This document shows, one piece after another, positions 46,010 through 56,527 of a stretch of DNA of 64,000 bases. Both the position numbers and the translations under genes were made by a program. Position 1 is the stretch's first letter, and every line of letters starts with the position of its first letter. Origin of the DNA: Voacanga thouarsii (taxonomy: Eukaryota; Streptophyta; Magnoliopsida; Gentianales; Apocynaceae); contig JANUWF010001491.1 of NCBI GenBank assembly GCA_026120185.1, positions 1,240,001-1,304,000 of the forward strand, written 5' to 3'. The notes beneath the pieces are model-generated. The model was given only the letters and a program-made list of their open reading frames with translations, searched no databases and was not told the origin of the DNA.

Positions 46010-46470
46010 CAATTAGGTTTGGGATCTTGTAGCTTCACCTAAAGGGATAAAATCTATTGGGTGTAAGTGGGTGTACAAGAGAAAGAGGGGAGCAGATGGG
46101 AAGGTGGAAACATTCAAAGCTAGGCTTGTGTCAAAAGGATATACTCAAAAAGAGGGGATCGATTATGAGGAAACCTTTCCCCGGTGGCCATGCATAAGTC
46201 CATCCATATCTTCCTTGCCATCGAATGTCACTATGACTACGAAATATGGCAAATGGATGTCAATCCAAGGAACCTCGGAACCACAACAAGGAGAAGCACA
46301 TTAAGAGGAAGTACTACCTGATCTGGGATTTCATCCAGAGACGGGAAGCTGTTGTGGAACAAATTACCTCAGATAACAATCTAGCAGATCCATTCACCAA
46401 GCCTTTGATTGAGAGGGTCTTCAAGAGACACTTAGACGCCATTAGGGTAGGCACCTATGGACTTGCCTAG
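46010..46470 (+). pseudogene. Copia A RT N-terminus fused to the pol C-terminus by deletion
   Basis: RT begins [35 protein letters not shown] and reaches the WQMDV motif at about 46245-46259. The text then jumps to [15 protein letters not shown] and VEQITSDNNLADPFTKPL, the pol C-terminus. Everything between is absent, including the YVDD site and nearly all of RNase H, likely about 1.1 kb. The end of the frame at 46470 lies just before the polypurine tract, as expected. Confidence 0.9.
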
Positions 46471-46480
46471 TCTTAGAGTG

Positions 46481-46492
46481 CAAGTGGGAGAT
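46481..46492 (+). promoter_or_regulatory. Copia A polypurine tract
   Basis: CAAGTGGGAGAT lies directly before the 3' LTR start TGTTGGAATG. Confidence 0.85.
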
Positions 46493-47004
46493 TGTTGGAA
46501 TGTATGCCTTCTTAGACTAAGTTTCTGATATAAATACAGAATGTTTTAATAAAATAATTTACTTTTCAAAAATCATTTGTGAATTTATTTTCTTTATGCA
46601 CAATTTCGTTTGGAAAAGACCCATTGTGTTTAAATAAGTGATCCATGTGAATGGTGGTCTTTCACAGTAAGGTATGGATTATGGGTTATTTGAACACATA
46701 AACATTTGTTCTTAACCGATTGATGAGAATGAGAATCTCATCATGTTTAGGTTATTATGTTATGAATTCCAAATGGGGAATGGCTTACCTTTAGCCAGTG
46801 AGTAGTCCACTCACTTGCATGACATAAGTGTATTTCGAATATGTAGAACAGGACCTGTAGTAGTGATTTCTAAAAGTACTCTATGGTAGAAACTTAAACT
46901 ACTACCGCTACAGTGTAGATTAGTACTCTACGACTTGAGTATGAGTTGGTAGTCTAACGAAGCTGGAAGCATGTACTTTGATATACTATAGTTGAGGTTC
47001 TATT

Positions 47005-48525
47005 TGTTAGGGATATGCCCTAGAGTCAATTTGTACTTATACTATTGTCGTTATATTTTATATAATAATATGAGGTTTTTCTTTCCATGAATAGTACATT
47101 TTATTTTGTAGTCATCAAGTACGTGACTTAATAGTAAAACCCTACAATGAATACAATGACTATTCTAAAACTGTCCCTGATCGATTATTATTATTGGAAT
47201 AATAATAAATTAAGATTAGTATGTTTGTGACTGGATGGCCATTTTTTACTAGTTATGGATATTTGTGATATCGAGTCAAAACATAAATAAATGTTAGAGA
47301 ATATTGTATTGGACATGACCCACTATGAGAGTACTTCATGGAACATGTCATAAGTACTTTCTAGCCATAATGATATTAAAAGTCCTTCGACCTAAATTCA
47401 TCATAGTTTCCTACTTGATAAATTCTATATTTTGACGTTGTCTAAAGTTATCTTTAATCTGATAATAAATTAGACTACTGTTGGATATAGAATAAATCAA
47501 TGAGAGGAGTATAAATAATAGTGAAGAAATTTGTCCCTCTCAATTATGGGAGAGATATCCATGGGCCCCTTGATAAGTTAGACTGTTAAAATGCATGGCC
47601 GTACTCAAATATATCAATCTAAGATATTGATATCATTTGTTTGAACAATCTACTATGAAATCAAGAAATAATTGATTAAGCTTAATAAGGATGACATGCT
47701 TCGTGCCTTATGCTTAATCTAGATATTGTGTGACAAAAGGACTAAATATAAAATTATGGTTTGGTTCAAAGAGATCATCAATCTTCATTTAACCTGGATA
47801 GTTATAATATTTTGCTAGAAACTGCTTATAACTTGTGCGCCATTTAAATATGATTTGGGCACACTGCCAATGTTAAATGAACCTATAGGGTCACACAATA
47901 AGCGAACTTGTTAGGTTATTTTTCTAGTAACCAGATTTGATGAATTTGGAAATATGTCTAAGTTAATCGAATTTAGAAAATTTACCAGATACAATGAATT
48001 TGGAAATATGTCCACATTCGATGTATCTGGATAATGTCCAGATTATAAGAATCTGACTCGGTAAATTAATTGTTTAAATAACCGAGATAATGGCAGAATC
48101 TTATCATATCAGTTTTAATTTAATTTGAATTTAAATTAAAATATGATAAGATATTATTAGGGTTGAACTCTAAGAGGTTCGGGAGTTTTTAAGAAAACCC
48201 TAGCCGTCTTTTCAAGAGTCTAATTCTATTGAGAACATTCGTGCCATTCTCTACTAGAAAAAAAAAATCCTTTCAAACCCTAGGCGTTAGCACTCCCCGG
48301 GTGATGAGTGAGTTCGCGGTGTGTATTCGATAGAGGACATTCGCGTACTGTAGCATCTGGTGATCATTCGGGTTGCACATGCAGTAGCACCATCGAAATC
48401 AAAGGATATCGATTTCACCAACCAGAGGTAATTTTGCAAACCTACAATCTTCTTAATCGTTTACTTGGATCCTTGGAAGGGATTCGTGGATGTTTTTCGC
48501 GTTTAGGAGTCCACGAATCCTAACA
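47005..48525 (+). repeat. Copia B 5' LTR
   Basis: It starts TGTTAGGGATATGCCCTAG and ends CGAATCCTAACA; 1521 bases. Its last ~420 bases match 53828-54255. Confidence 0.92.
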
Positions 48526-48526
48526 G

Positions 48527-48537
48527 TGGTATCAGAG
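48527..48537 (+). promoter_or_regulatory. Copia B primer binding site (initiator tRNA-Met type)
   Basis: TGGTATCAGAG follows the LTR end by one base. It matches the 5' part of the initiator tRNA-Met primer site. Confidence 0.88.
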
Positions 48538-49891
48538 GAACTTCCTAAACGATTAGGTTGATTCATCTGTATTAATCGTGTGGATATGTATGATATATGT
48601 ATATGTGAATTTAAACGGTGTATATCAGCATGTTCGCATGATTATGATTTTAGAATACTTAGCATGCAGACTGCCTGAATTAGGTTTAATATGTGCATCT
48701 TAATTGCATGATCAGACCAGATTATTTACAGATTGTCTGTAAACTAGTCTATTTTAATATGATATGGTATCGTAAACATGTTACCTGTGGTTCTATATTT
48801 TCAAATTGTTTGTATTAATCGGCCATGATAATATGTTATCTATACGAATATGATTAAAAGGGATCGCAGATTGTCTGTAATATGAAAATTTTACGGTGAT
48901 AGTTATTAAGGGGTCCGAACGTTAATTTGATTAATATTCAGGAATCAGAAGGCGAAATCTCATTCAATGAGAGAAGGAAAAATCGTTTTTCCTTCCTGGG
49001 GCGTTGCCCCTTGGAACCCCAACTAACTGTTCGTTATGTGTTATTCATTTGTGTTTTTTATTGTAGTTGTAGATTATTTTGAATAGTGCATAGCATGGCC
49101 CGTTTTATTCCAATATGATTGGCAAGTTATATTCTGGTTGTTTTAAGTTGTAATTTTTAAATACGGCCTGCGTGTCGTTTTTCATTGTTGTAAAATTGTA
49201 GTGCTTTCCTAGAATATGTATTATTTTAATTTTACTATCAAATGTAAAAGAAGACGGCGTCCAACATTTACAACCAAGGAGGAGTATGCTCAAGGCATTA
49301 GAGAATGCTGAAGGAGTACATATACCTAGATTGACCACCTTGATCTTCACTTTACTCGTGATGATCAACATAGATTATGGGTCATGCTATGTCACTTTTA
49401 TTTATGTCATGCATGCATATTTGATATGTTTATTTCATGCTTACTACAATCAAATTTTTATTTAAAAAAAATTAAGTGTTAAATGCCTTCCAAAAATCAA
49501 ACACTTGTTATTACTTGGATCATCATATGGCCATTCCTGCCAAAGTAGGATGCTTTTGATTATCTAAGTGAGACAAGATGGAAAATAGTTTTTTATATGT
49601 TTGATATGGTTTGACTTAACTGGGCTATCAAAATAGTTTTGGGCCTAGGGCATTATATGAGATATTTTAGCCGGGACATTTGATGCCTATCTTATTAAAA
49701 TTTGATTTTTATTTAATTATAAGATTAAAGCCAAAGCTTACTTATGATTAAAATAAAATATTTATGAAAAAAAAAATTTACCCACTTCGAAACATCAAAA
49801 TGTTGAAGTTTCAAAAGGTTTAAATGCTTTTAGTGGGAGTTTTTCATTAAAGCCTCAAAATTAATTACTTTGCATATTTTGTATGTAGATA
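48538..49891 (+). other. Copia B 5' leader
   Basis: About 1.35 kb between primer site and gag with no coding motif; small frames on either strand have no domain. The gag Met is at 49892. Confidence 0.65.
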
Positions 49892-50749
49892 ATGGCAACA
49901 AACAGTTGGAATAACTCATTACGATCTGTGCTAGAGAAAGACAAGCTTAGTGGGACTAACTTTCTTGATTGGGCACGAAACTTAAGAATCGTTCTTAAAC
50001 AAGAAAAAAAGCTCTATGTTCTTGAAAATCCTATTCCCCCTGCTCCAGCAAATAATGCCTCAAAAGCTGAAAAAGATGCTTATAGTAAGCATAAAGATGA
50101 CTCCAACAATGTTACTTACCTCATGCTAGCAACTATGAACTTTGAACTTCAAAAACAGTTTGAAGAAGTAGAGGCATATGACATGATTGTGCATCTCACG
50201 GAAATGTTTCAAGAGCAAGCACGACAAGAGAGATTTGAAACTCACAAGGCATTAAATGCATGTAAGATGGTTTCTAGCACCTCGGTAAGTGCTCATGTCC
50301 TTAAAATGAAGGGCTATCTTGATCATCTTAATAAGCTTGGTGCTCCTGTTAATCATAACATGGCCACAGATTTGATCTTGGGCTCATTACCTCCTGAGTA
50401 TGATCAGTTTGTCATGAATTTTAACATGCATAATATGGAGAAATCCATTACTGAATTGCATGGGATGCTAAAACAAGATGAACTGAACATTAAGAAGAGT
50501 ACTCCTAGTGTTCTAATCGTTCAAAAAGTGAAAGGGAAAAAGAACAACCAAAAGGGCAAAGTCATGGCTAGTAAGGGTAAGGACAAGGCAAAGTCCAAGT
50601 TCAAGTCCAAACCTGAAGCCAAGACACCAAAGGAGGGAGCTTGCCACCATTGTAGAGAACAAGGACATTCGTTAAGAAATTGCAAGCTCTATTTGAAAGC
50701 AAAAAAAAGCAGGACAGTGAGACTGCCGCTTCAGGTATTTATGTTATAG
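49892..50749 (+). pseudogene. Copia B gag
   Basis: An uninterrupted frame of 285 codons: KLSGTNFLDWARNLRIVLKQ, YLMLATMNFELQKQFEEVEA, FETHKALNACKM, DLILGSLPPEYDQFVMNFNM, a Lys-rich region and the zinc knuckle CHHCREQGHSLRNC (CX2CX4HX4C intact). It is the only complete-looking open gag in the window. It ends 40 codons past the knuckle because the protease/pol frame is -1 relative to gag. The two overlap at an A8 run (50701-50708). It would package RNA if expressed; its pol is dead. Confidence 0.92.
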
Positions 50750-51201
50750 AAGTTAATTTGTCTACTTCTGATTCATGGGTATTGGATATCGATTGTGGAT
50801 ATCACATTTGTGTAAATGTGCAGGGTCTAAAAAAGAGTAGAGCCTTGAAAAAAGGCAAGGTGGACCTACGAGTTGCAAATGGAGCAAAAGTTACTGCAGT
50901 AGCTGTAGGAACATTTGAATTAATTTTGCCTAGTGGGCTTGTTTTAGAACTAAATGATTGTTTTTATGTTCCTGCTATGAGTAGGAATATTATTTCAGTT
51001 TCTTGTTTGGATTTAGAAGGTTTTGAATTTGTTATTAGGAATAACATTTGCTTCATTAATAAAAACGGCATTTTTTATGGAGATGTTTCATTATCAAATG
51101 GGCTCTATATTCTCAATCTTCGTGGATCTTCCAGCAAGTCTATCTATAATATTAATACTAAGAGATTGAAATCCAATTATTTAAATCAGACTTACTTCTA
51201 G
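50680..51201 (+). pseudogene. Copia B protease
   Basis: This is in the -1 frame relative to gag. Text is SDSWVLDIDCGYHICVNVQ, DLRVANGAKV, NDCFYVPAMSRNIISVSCL. The expected active-site text is LD(T/S)G; here it reads LDIDC, so catalysis is probably lost. A stop near 51201 separates it from HCRLGHINEKHI, the preintegrase motif. Confidence 0.88.
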
Positions 51202-52250
51202 CATTGTCGTTTGGGCCATATAAATGAGAAACACATAACAAGGCTTCATAATGATGGGCTTCTAAAATCGTTTGATTTAGAATCTTACGAAACGTGTGAT
51301 TCTTGTTTATTAGGAAAAATGACTAAAGCGCCCTTTAAAAGACAAAATGAAAGGGCAACTGATTTATTGGGCCTAATACATACTGATGTATGTGGACCAA
51401 TGAATACACATGCTAGAGGAGGATTTCAGTACTTTATTACATTTATAGATGATTTCAGCAGATATGGCTACGTGTATCTGATGAAACATAAATCTGAATC
51501 GTTCTAGAAATTCAAAGAATTTCAAAATGAAGTACAAAATCAGCTTGGCAAAAGTATCAAAACACTTCGATCAGATCGAGGTGGTGAATACTTAAGTCAC
51601 GAGTTTGATGAGCATCTTAAAAATTATGGAATTATCTCCCAATTAACTCCACCTGGAACACTTCAATGGAATGGTGTATCTAAACGGAGAAATCAGACTT
51701 TATTAGATATGGTTCGATCAATGATGAGTCAAACTGATCTTTCAAACTCCTTTTGGGATTATGCCCTAGGGACTGCGGCATTTATACTAAATCGAGTTCC
51801 ATCTAAATCAGTTCAGAAAATGCCATATGAGATATGGACTGGGAGACAACCTAGTTTGTTATTTCTAAAGATTTGGGGTTGTGAAGTTTATGTAAAGCGT
51901 TTATTATCTGATAAACTTGCACCTAAATCGGATAAATGCATATTTGTGGGGTATCCTAAAGAAACTAAAGGATATCAATTTTATCTCCCAAAAGAAAATA
52001 GAGTAATCGTTGCTTGAAATGGATTTTTTCTTGAAAAGGAATTTATTTCCAAAAGACTCAGTAGGAGTAAAATACATCTTAATGAGATTCAAGAGCCACA
52101 ATCAGTGCCTGAACCTTATCAAGATGAGATTCAAGAGCCACAATTAGTGCCTGAACCAAATAATGAACCTCGATTAGATGACTCACAAGTCCAAGATGAG
52201 CCTACTTCTATAGAACAAGGACCTTGAAGATCTGATAGGGTTCGTCAACA
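51202..52250 (+). pseudogene. Copia B integrase
   Basis: The preintegrase zinc motif has HCRLGHIN and CDSCLLGKMTKAPF. The core motifs are HTDVCGP and TFIDDFSRYGYVYLM (both Asp), then KTLRSDRGGEY. The catalytic Glu position reads VSKRRNQTLLDM instead of SERRN: Lys replaces Glu, so strand transfer would be lost. Stops occur at about 51506, 52015 and 52225. A repeated linker unit (IQEPQSVPEP.QDE, IQEPQLVPEP) lies at 52090-52155. Confidence 0.9.
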
Positions 52251-53625
52251 ACCTAAGAGATATGGATTCCTCATCACTGACGATCACAATGTGGAGCTTA
52301 TGGTTAATGATGAGCCCACTTCCTATCAAGAAGCCATTAAGAGTTCTGACTCTGGAAAATGGTTAGAGGCTATGAAGTCTAAGATGCAATCCATGTATGA
52401 TAACCATGTTTGGACTTTAGTTAATCCACCTAAAGGTTCAAAAACCATTGGGTGTAAGTGAGTTTTCAAAAAGAAAATAGACATGGAGGGAAATGTGCAT
52501 ACTTATAAAGCACGACTGGTAGCAAAAGGCTATAGACAAACTCATGGTATAGACTATGATGAAACCTTTTCACCAGTTGTAATGCTTAAATCTATTAGAA
52601 TTCTTTTTGCCATAGCAGCATATTATGATTATGAGATTTGGCAAATGGATGTTAAAACCGCATTTCTCAATGGAAACTTACTCAAGGATGTGTACATAAC
52701 ACAGCCTGAGGGTTTTGGTGATTCTTTGAATTCTAATAAAGTGTGTAAGCTTCAAAGATCCATTTATGAATTGAAGCAAGCATCTCGAAGCTGGAATCTT
52801 CGTTTTGATGAAGCAATTAAAGAATTAAACTTTATCAAAAATGAAGATGAGCCTTGTGTCTATAAGAAAACAAGTGGGAATGCAATAGTCTTTTTGGTAC
52901 TTTATGTTGATGACATCTTACTCATTGGAAACGACATCCCAACTCTACAAAGTGTAAAGACATGGTTGGGAAATTATTTTTCAATAAAAGACTTAGGTGA
53001 AGCTGCCTATACTCTAGGTATAAGGATCTAAAGAAATAGATCTAGAAAGCTAATTGGACTAAGTCAAAGTGCATACATTGACAAAGTACTGAAAAGGTTC
53101 AGTATGCAAGACTCTAAGAGAATATTCTTGCTAATGTCACATGGCATTAAGCTCAGCAAAACTCAAAGTCTTTCTATGAAGGATGATGAAGAGCGCATGA
53201 ACAAGATACCATACGCTTCCGCTATAGGGTCTATCATGTATGCCATGTTATGTACTCGACCCGATGTATCATATGCATTGAGCATGACGAGTAGGTTTCA
53301 GTCAAATCTTGGAGAGGCACACTGGACTTCTGTTAAGAACATACTAAAGTACTTAAGAAGAACTAAAGATATGTTCTTAGTTTATGGAGGACAAGAAGGC
53401 GACCTAGTTGTAAATGGTTACACTGATGCTAGTTTTCAGTCTGACATAGATTATTACAGATCGCAATCAAGCTTTCTATTTTATTTGAATGGAGGTGCTG
53501 TAAGCTGGAAAAGTTCAAAGCAAGACACTGTGGCCAATTCTACTACAGAAGCTAAGTATGTAGCTGCCTCAGCTGCAGCTAAAGAAGCAGTTTGGATTAA
53601 AAAGTTTATTACAGAACTGATGTAG
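52251..53625 (+). pseudogene. Copia B reverse transcriptase and RNase H
   Basis: The start GSKTIGCK is followed by a stop, then ARLVAKGYRQTHGIDYDETF, IWQMDVKTAFLNGNL (first Asp), CKLQRSIYELKQASRSWN and LVLYVDDILLIGND (YVDD). A stop follows at 53029. RNase H shows NGYTDASFQSDIDY, AVSWKSSKQDTVANSTTEAK and KEAVWIKKFITELM, with a stop at 53623. Catalytic Asp residues are kept, but at least three nonsense changes exist. Pol text continues to about 53800 in broken frames. Confidence 0.92.
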
Positions 53626-53751
53626 TTCCTAGTATTATGAACCCAGTGGCTCTCTATTGTGACAACAATGGAGCCATTGCATAAGCTAAGGAACCAAAAT
53701 CACATCAGCGATCCAAACATATACTTAGACGTTTTCATCTCATTCGAGAAA

Positions 53752-53827
53752 TTGTTGATAGGGGAGATGTCAAAGTATGCAAGGTATCAACTGATGACAA
53801 TGTTTTAACATCTCCTCTATCAACAAT
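53752..53827 (+). other. Foldback at the copia B pol/LTR deletion junction
   Basis: AAATTGTTGATAGGGGAGAT and following bases (from 53749) are repeated in inverted form at about 53803-53829, with roughly two mismatches in 26 positions. The inverted copy lies exactly between the last recognisable pol codons (TDDN) and the first base of the truncated 3' LTR at 53828. It looks like filler copied from the nearby strand during repair. Confidence 0.75.
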
Positions 53828-54255
53828 TTATCATCTCAGTTTTAATTTAATTTGAATTTAAATTAAAATATGATAAGATATTATTAGGGTTGGACTCTAA
53901 GAGGTTCGAGGGTTTTTAAGAAAACCCTAGCCGTCTTTTTAAGAGTTTAATTCTGTTGAGAATATTCGTGCCATTCTTTAACCAAAAAAAAAAAAAATCC
54001 TTTCAAACCCTAGGCGCTAGCACTCCCTGAGTGATGAGTGAGTTCACAGTATGTATTCAATAGAGGACGTTTGCGCATTGCAGCGTTTGGTGATCATTCG
54101 GGTTGCACATGCAGCAGCACCATCGGAATCGAAGGATATCGATTTCACCAACCAGAGGTAATTCTGCAAACATATGATCTTCTTAATCGTTTACTGGGAT
54201 CCTCGGAAGGGATTCGTGGATATTTTTCGCGTTTAGGAGTCCATAAATCCTGAAA
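53828..54255 (+). repeat. Copia B 3' LTR remnant (last ~430 bases)
   Basis: It aligns with 48105-48525, from TCAGTTTTAATTTAATTTGA to the end; the terminus reads CCTGAAA instead of CCTAACA. The first ~1.1 kb of the LTR is missing. Confidence 0.9.
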
Positions 54256-55703
54256 CTATCGTATGGCCAATATACTTGCATGTTGGGTATGTGTGACTAG
54301 TTAGTTAAGACAAACTTGTACAAGATAGTTTCTACACTATATCACCCTTTGTGGTCGTCTGAATAATCTAAATATCCAGGGCCCTGGGAAACATGACTCA
54401 GATGTTTGCTTTAGGGTAGCTCCCTTGGAAAGCGGAAACACTCCAGGAAGTCGTGGATCATTATACTAGAAGCCTAAGGATGGTAGATGTCATTTAGAGG
54501 GGTGTTAGTACACTTCTTCCTCTCTAAATGCACGGTGATGTGTAGAGGGGTATTTTAGTCATTTCACCTGTAGGTCGGAGACTTTGCTAATGCAGTATTA
54601 TCCTTGAGGTCAATATTTCCTTATGGTGATCTTAAGAAATATTTAAAATGCAAAATACATCTATTTATATAGTAGGGGTATTTTGGTCATTTTAGTAGCC
54701 AAGACGATGTGTCTTTTTGGTCCTCGGAATAGCCCGTAAGTCCTAATTATTTTTTGCGTTGAAGAACTGGTCTCAGTTAAATAGGGTTTTATTTTATTGA
54801 GAGAAATAAATTGAGAGAAAATTATTATCTGGTTTAATTTGTTAATTAATTATTCAGAGCCTAGGTCCAATTTGAATAATTAGAAAAATTAACCTGGGCA
54901 TAAACTAGAGGAAACTAATTAATACTTAATTATTTATTGGGTTATTTATTTAATTAAGCCCAAAAAATAAATAATTAAAGTATAATTATTTTTGGTTCAT
55001 TTGGGCTCATTAATTATTTATTGGGTTATTTATGTAAGCCCAAGGAATAAATAATTAATGTTTATTATTTTGGGCTTTTTGGGTCCAAGAAAAATAATAA
55101 ATATTATTTTGGCCCAATAGCCTGGACCATAGGATTTTTCCGAACACAGTTCAGAAGAGTTTAGGGAGAAGCCAAAAATTATTTTGTTAACAATATTCGG
55201 GTGTTTGAAATATTAAATCTCGGGGATTTTATTATTATCAAAATAAGTACTTTTGGCTTCATGACTCTTGGCTTTCTGTATGGAAAAATAAAATAAAAAT
55301 CTCTCGAGACTTTTGGTTTTCTTTTTCTTGGTTTTGGTTGTTAGCTAAATGCATAAGAACCCAAGCCAACAGACGACGATGAATGATGGTTCTTCTCAAC
55401 CCAAATTCTGTGTTCACCAACAAGGATTAGGGAGGATCATATTCTGAGAACTGAAGAGCCAAGCATTCACCGGAGGTGAAGAAGTAGATAGACAGTTTTT
55501 TTTGGCAACCAGAGGTTTCATCCCACGGGAGGAGGAAGCTGTTTTTTGTGATCTAATTTATTCTCCTTCAGTCTTCAAGGTTTAAGGCACTGAGAGGTAT
55601 GATTTTAAAGCTTCCATGCTGTTGTTATGCCCTGTTCCGGTTTTTTCCTCCATTTTTGTTCTCTCGTAGCATGCTTCTCTGTTTTTCAAAATCCTACACA
55701 TTT

Positions 55704-56029
55704 GTCACACAAAATGTTTGTGCATGAGCATAAAATATCAAATAAAAAAAGTTTCCAAAAGTAATCTTTCCATAGAATAACATGTGTTGCATAGTTAAAC
55801 ATATAGTTCTTAAAAGAAATAGGTTTCACATCAAATGTCATGATTCATAAAGCACAGTTTGCAAAGAAATTTGAAGTTCCAAAATAAACTAACATAAGTA
55901 CTCAATCATTGCAACACTCAAGATAATATTACTATCATCATCCCAACTCTCTCCTTATCACAACTACTCATCACTAGAATCATCAAAGTTAGATGGAAAA
56001 TGCCACTCTGTGTTTTTTTTTTTTTTCAG
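55704..56029 (-). other. L2 leader, non-coding part
   Basis: L2 internal sequence between copia A and the leader frame. No motif is seen; an oligo-T run lies near 56013-56026. Confidence 0.5.
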
Positions 56030-56440
56030 CTAGGTCTATAAACTTGAGAAGTTCCTTTACTTCTTTAGTACTACCACAGTCATTTTAATTGGAATCTTGC
56101 AACCATTCCCCAGTATTCCCTGTCCTACTCCTCTTATCAGGTCCCTAAGTTTTTTCCATGATTTTCTTCTTCCAGGTGCTAATATGTTTGCTCGCTTTCA
56201 TAGTCTTCCCATATATTCCTCAATTTCTCTCTTAAGCTTAAGTGCTTCAAAGTCTACCCTACCAGGGTCAAGGTTGCCTCCTGACTCAACCTCTTCAGTA
56301 CTACAGTCCTGAACAAGCAAATCCTCTTTCGATGGCTTAGAGGAGGAATATTTATTAAAAGGCGGTGGCAGCCTAATTTGAGGTGTTGTAGACTCATGAG
56401 TGGAGGTAAGTGTTCGAGCCATCCAATACACACGAAACAC
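56030..56440 (-). pseudogene. L2 leader reading frame of unknown function
   Basis: Minus-strand frame 56440-56198 encodes WMARTLTSTHESTTPQ, a Ser/Pro-rich stretch (PPPFNKYSSSKPSKED), an acidic centre (DCSTEEVESGG) and a charged end LKLKREIEEYMGRL. After one stop the same frame goes on to about 56030 with basic text (KRANILAPGRRKSWKK). It starts under 100 bases from the primer site and precedes gag. I recognise no domain. It could be a separate leader ORF or an N-terminal extension of gag now split by insertions. Confidence 0.45.
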
Positions 56441-56508
56441 AGCCGAGTTAATAACAAATTGAAATACTTATAGTACTATTTCTGCATAATAAAAAGAAAT
56501 TGCCTAAA

Positions 56509-56525
56509 CCTAGGCTCTAATACCA
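56509..56525 (-). promoter_or_regulatory. L2 primer binding site (initiator tRNA-Met type)
   Basis: On the minus strand TGGTATTAGAGCCTAGG follows the LTR end TGTTACA by two bases. TGGTATTAGAGC is one change from TGGTATCAGAGC. It fixes L2 as a minus-strand element with 56528-59847 as its 5' LTR. Confidence 0.88.
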
Positions 56526-56527
56526 CT

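Larger units (their letters stand above)
47005..54255 (+). mobile_element. Copia B: Ty1/copia element with truncated 3' end
   Basis: The 5' LTR is 47005-48525, primer site 48527-48537, gag 49892-50749, pol about 50680-53800, and the 3' LTR remnant 53828-54255. The flanking five bases are CTATT on the left and CTATC on the right; the uninterrupted site in the copia A 5' LTR reads CTATC, so the left copy has mutated. It is the youngest layer of the nest in terms of insertion order. The end of pol, the polypurine tract and about 1.1 kb of 3' LTR are deleted. Confidence 0.9.
39849..55698 (+). mobile_element. Copia A: Ty1/copia element with deleted RT, carrying copia B in its 3' LTR
   Basis: The 5' LTR is 39849-41766, the primer site begins at 41769, gag-protease-integrase lie at 43598-45700, the RT start and pol tail at 46010-46470, the polypurine tract at 46481-46492, and the 3' LTR is 46493-55698, interrupted at 47005-54260. 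The flanking duplication CATTT is present at 39844-39848 and 55699-55703. The LTRs align along their full length once copia B is removed. The element is non-autonomous because most of RT and RNase H is gone. Confidence 0.92.
46493..55698 (+). repeat. Copia A 3' LTR, split by copia B
   Basis: The two parts are 46493-47004 and 54261-55698. Together they align with 39849-41766. The split falls within GAGGTTCTATC, which reads intact in the 5' LTR at 40323-40333. A short tract of 5' LTR text near 40075 (TTTCATCATG) appears longer here (46712-46742). Confidence 0.9.
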
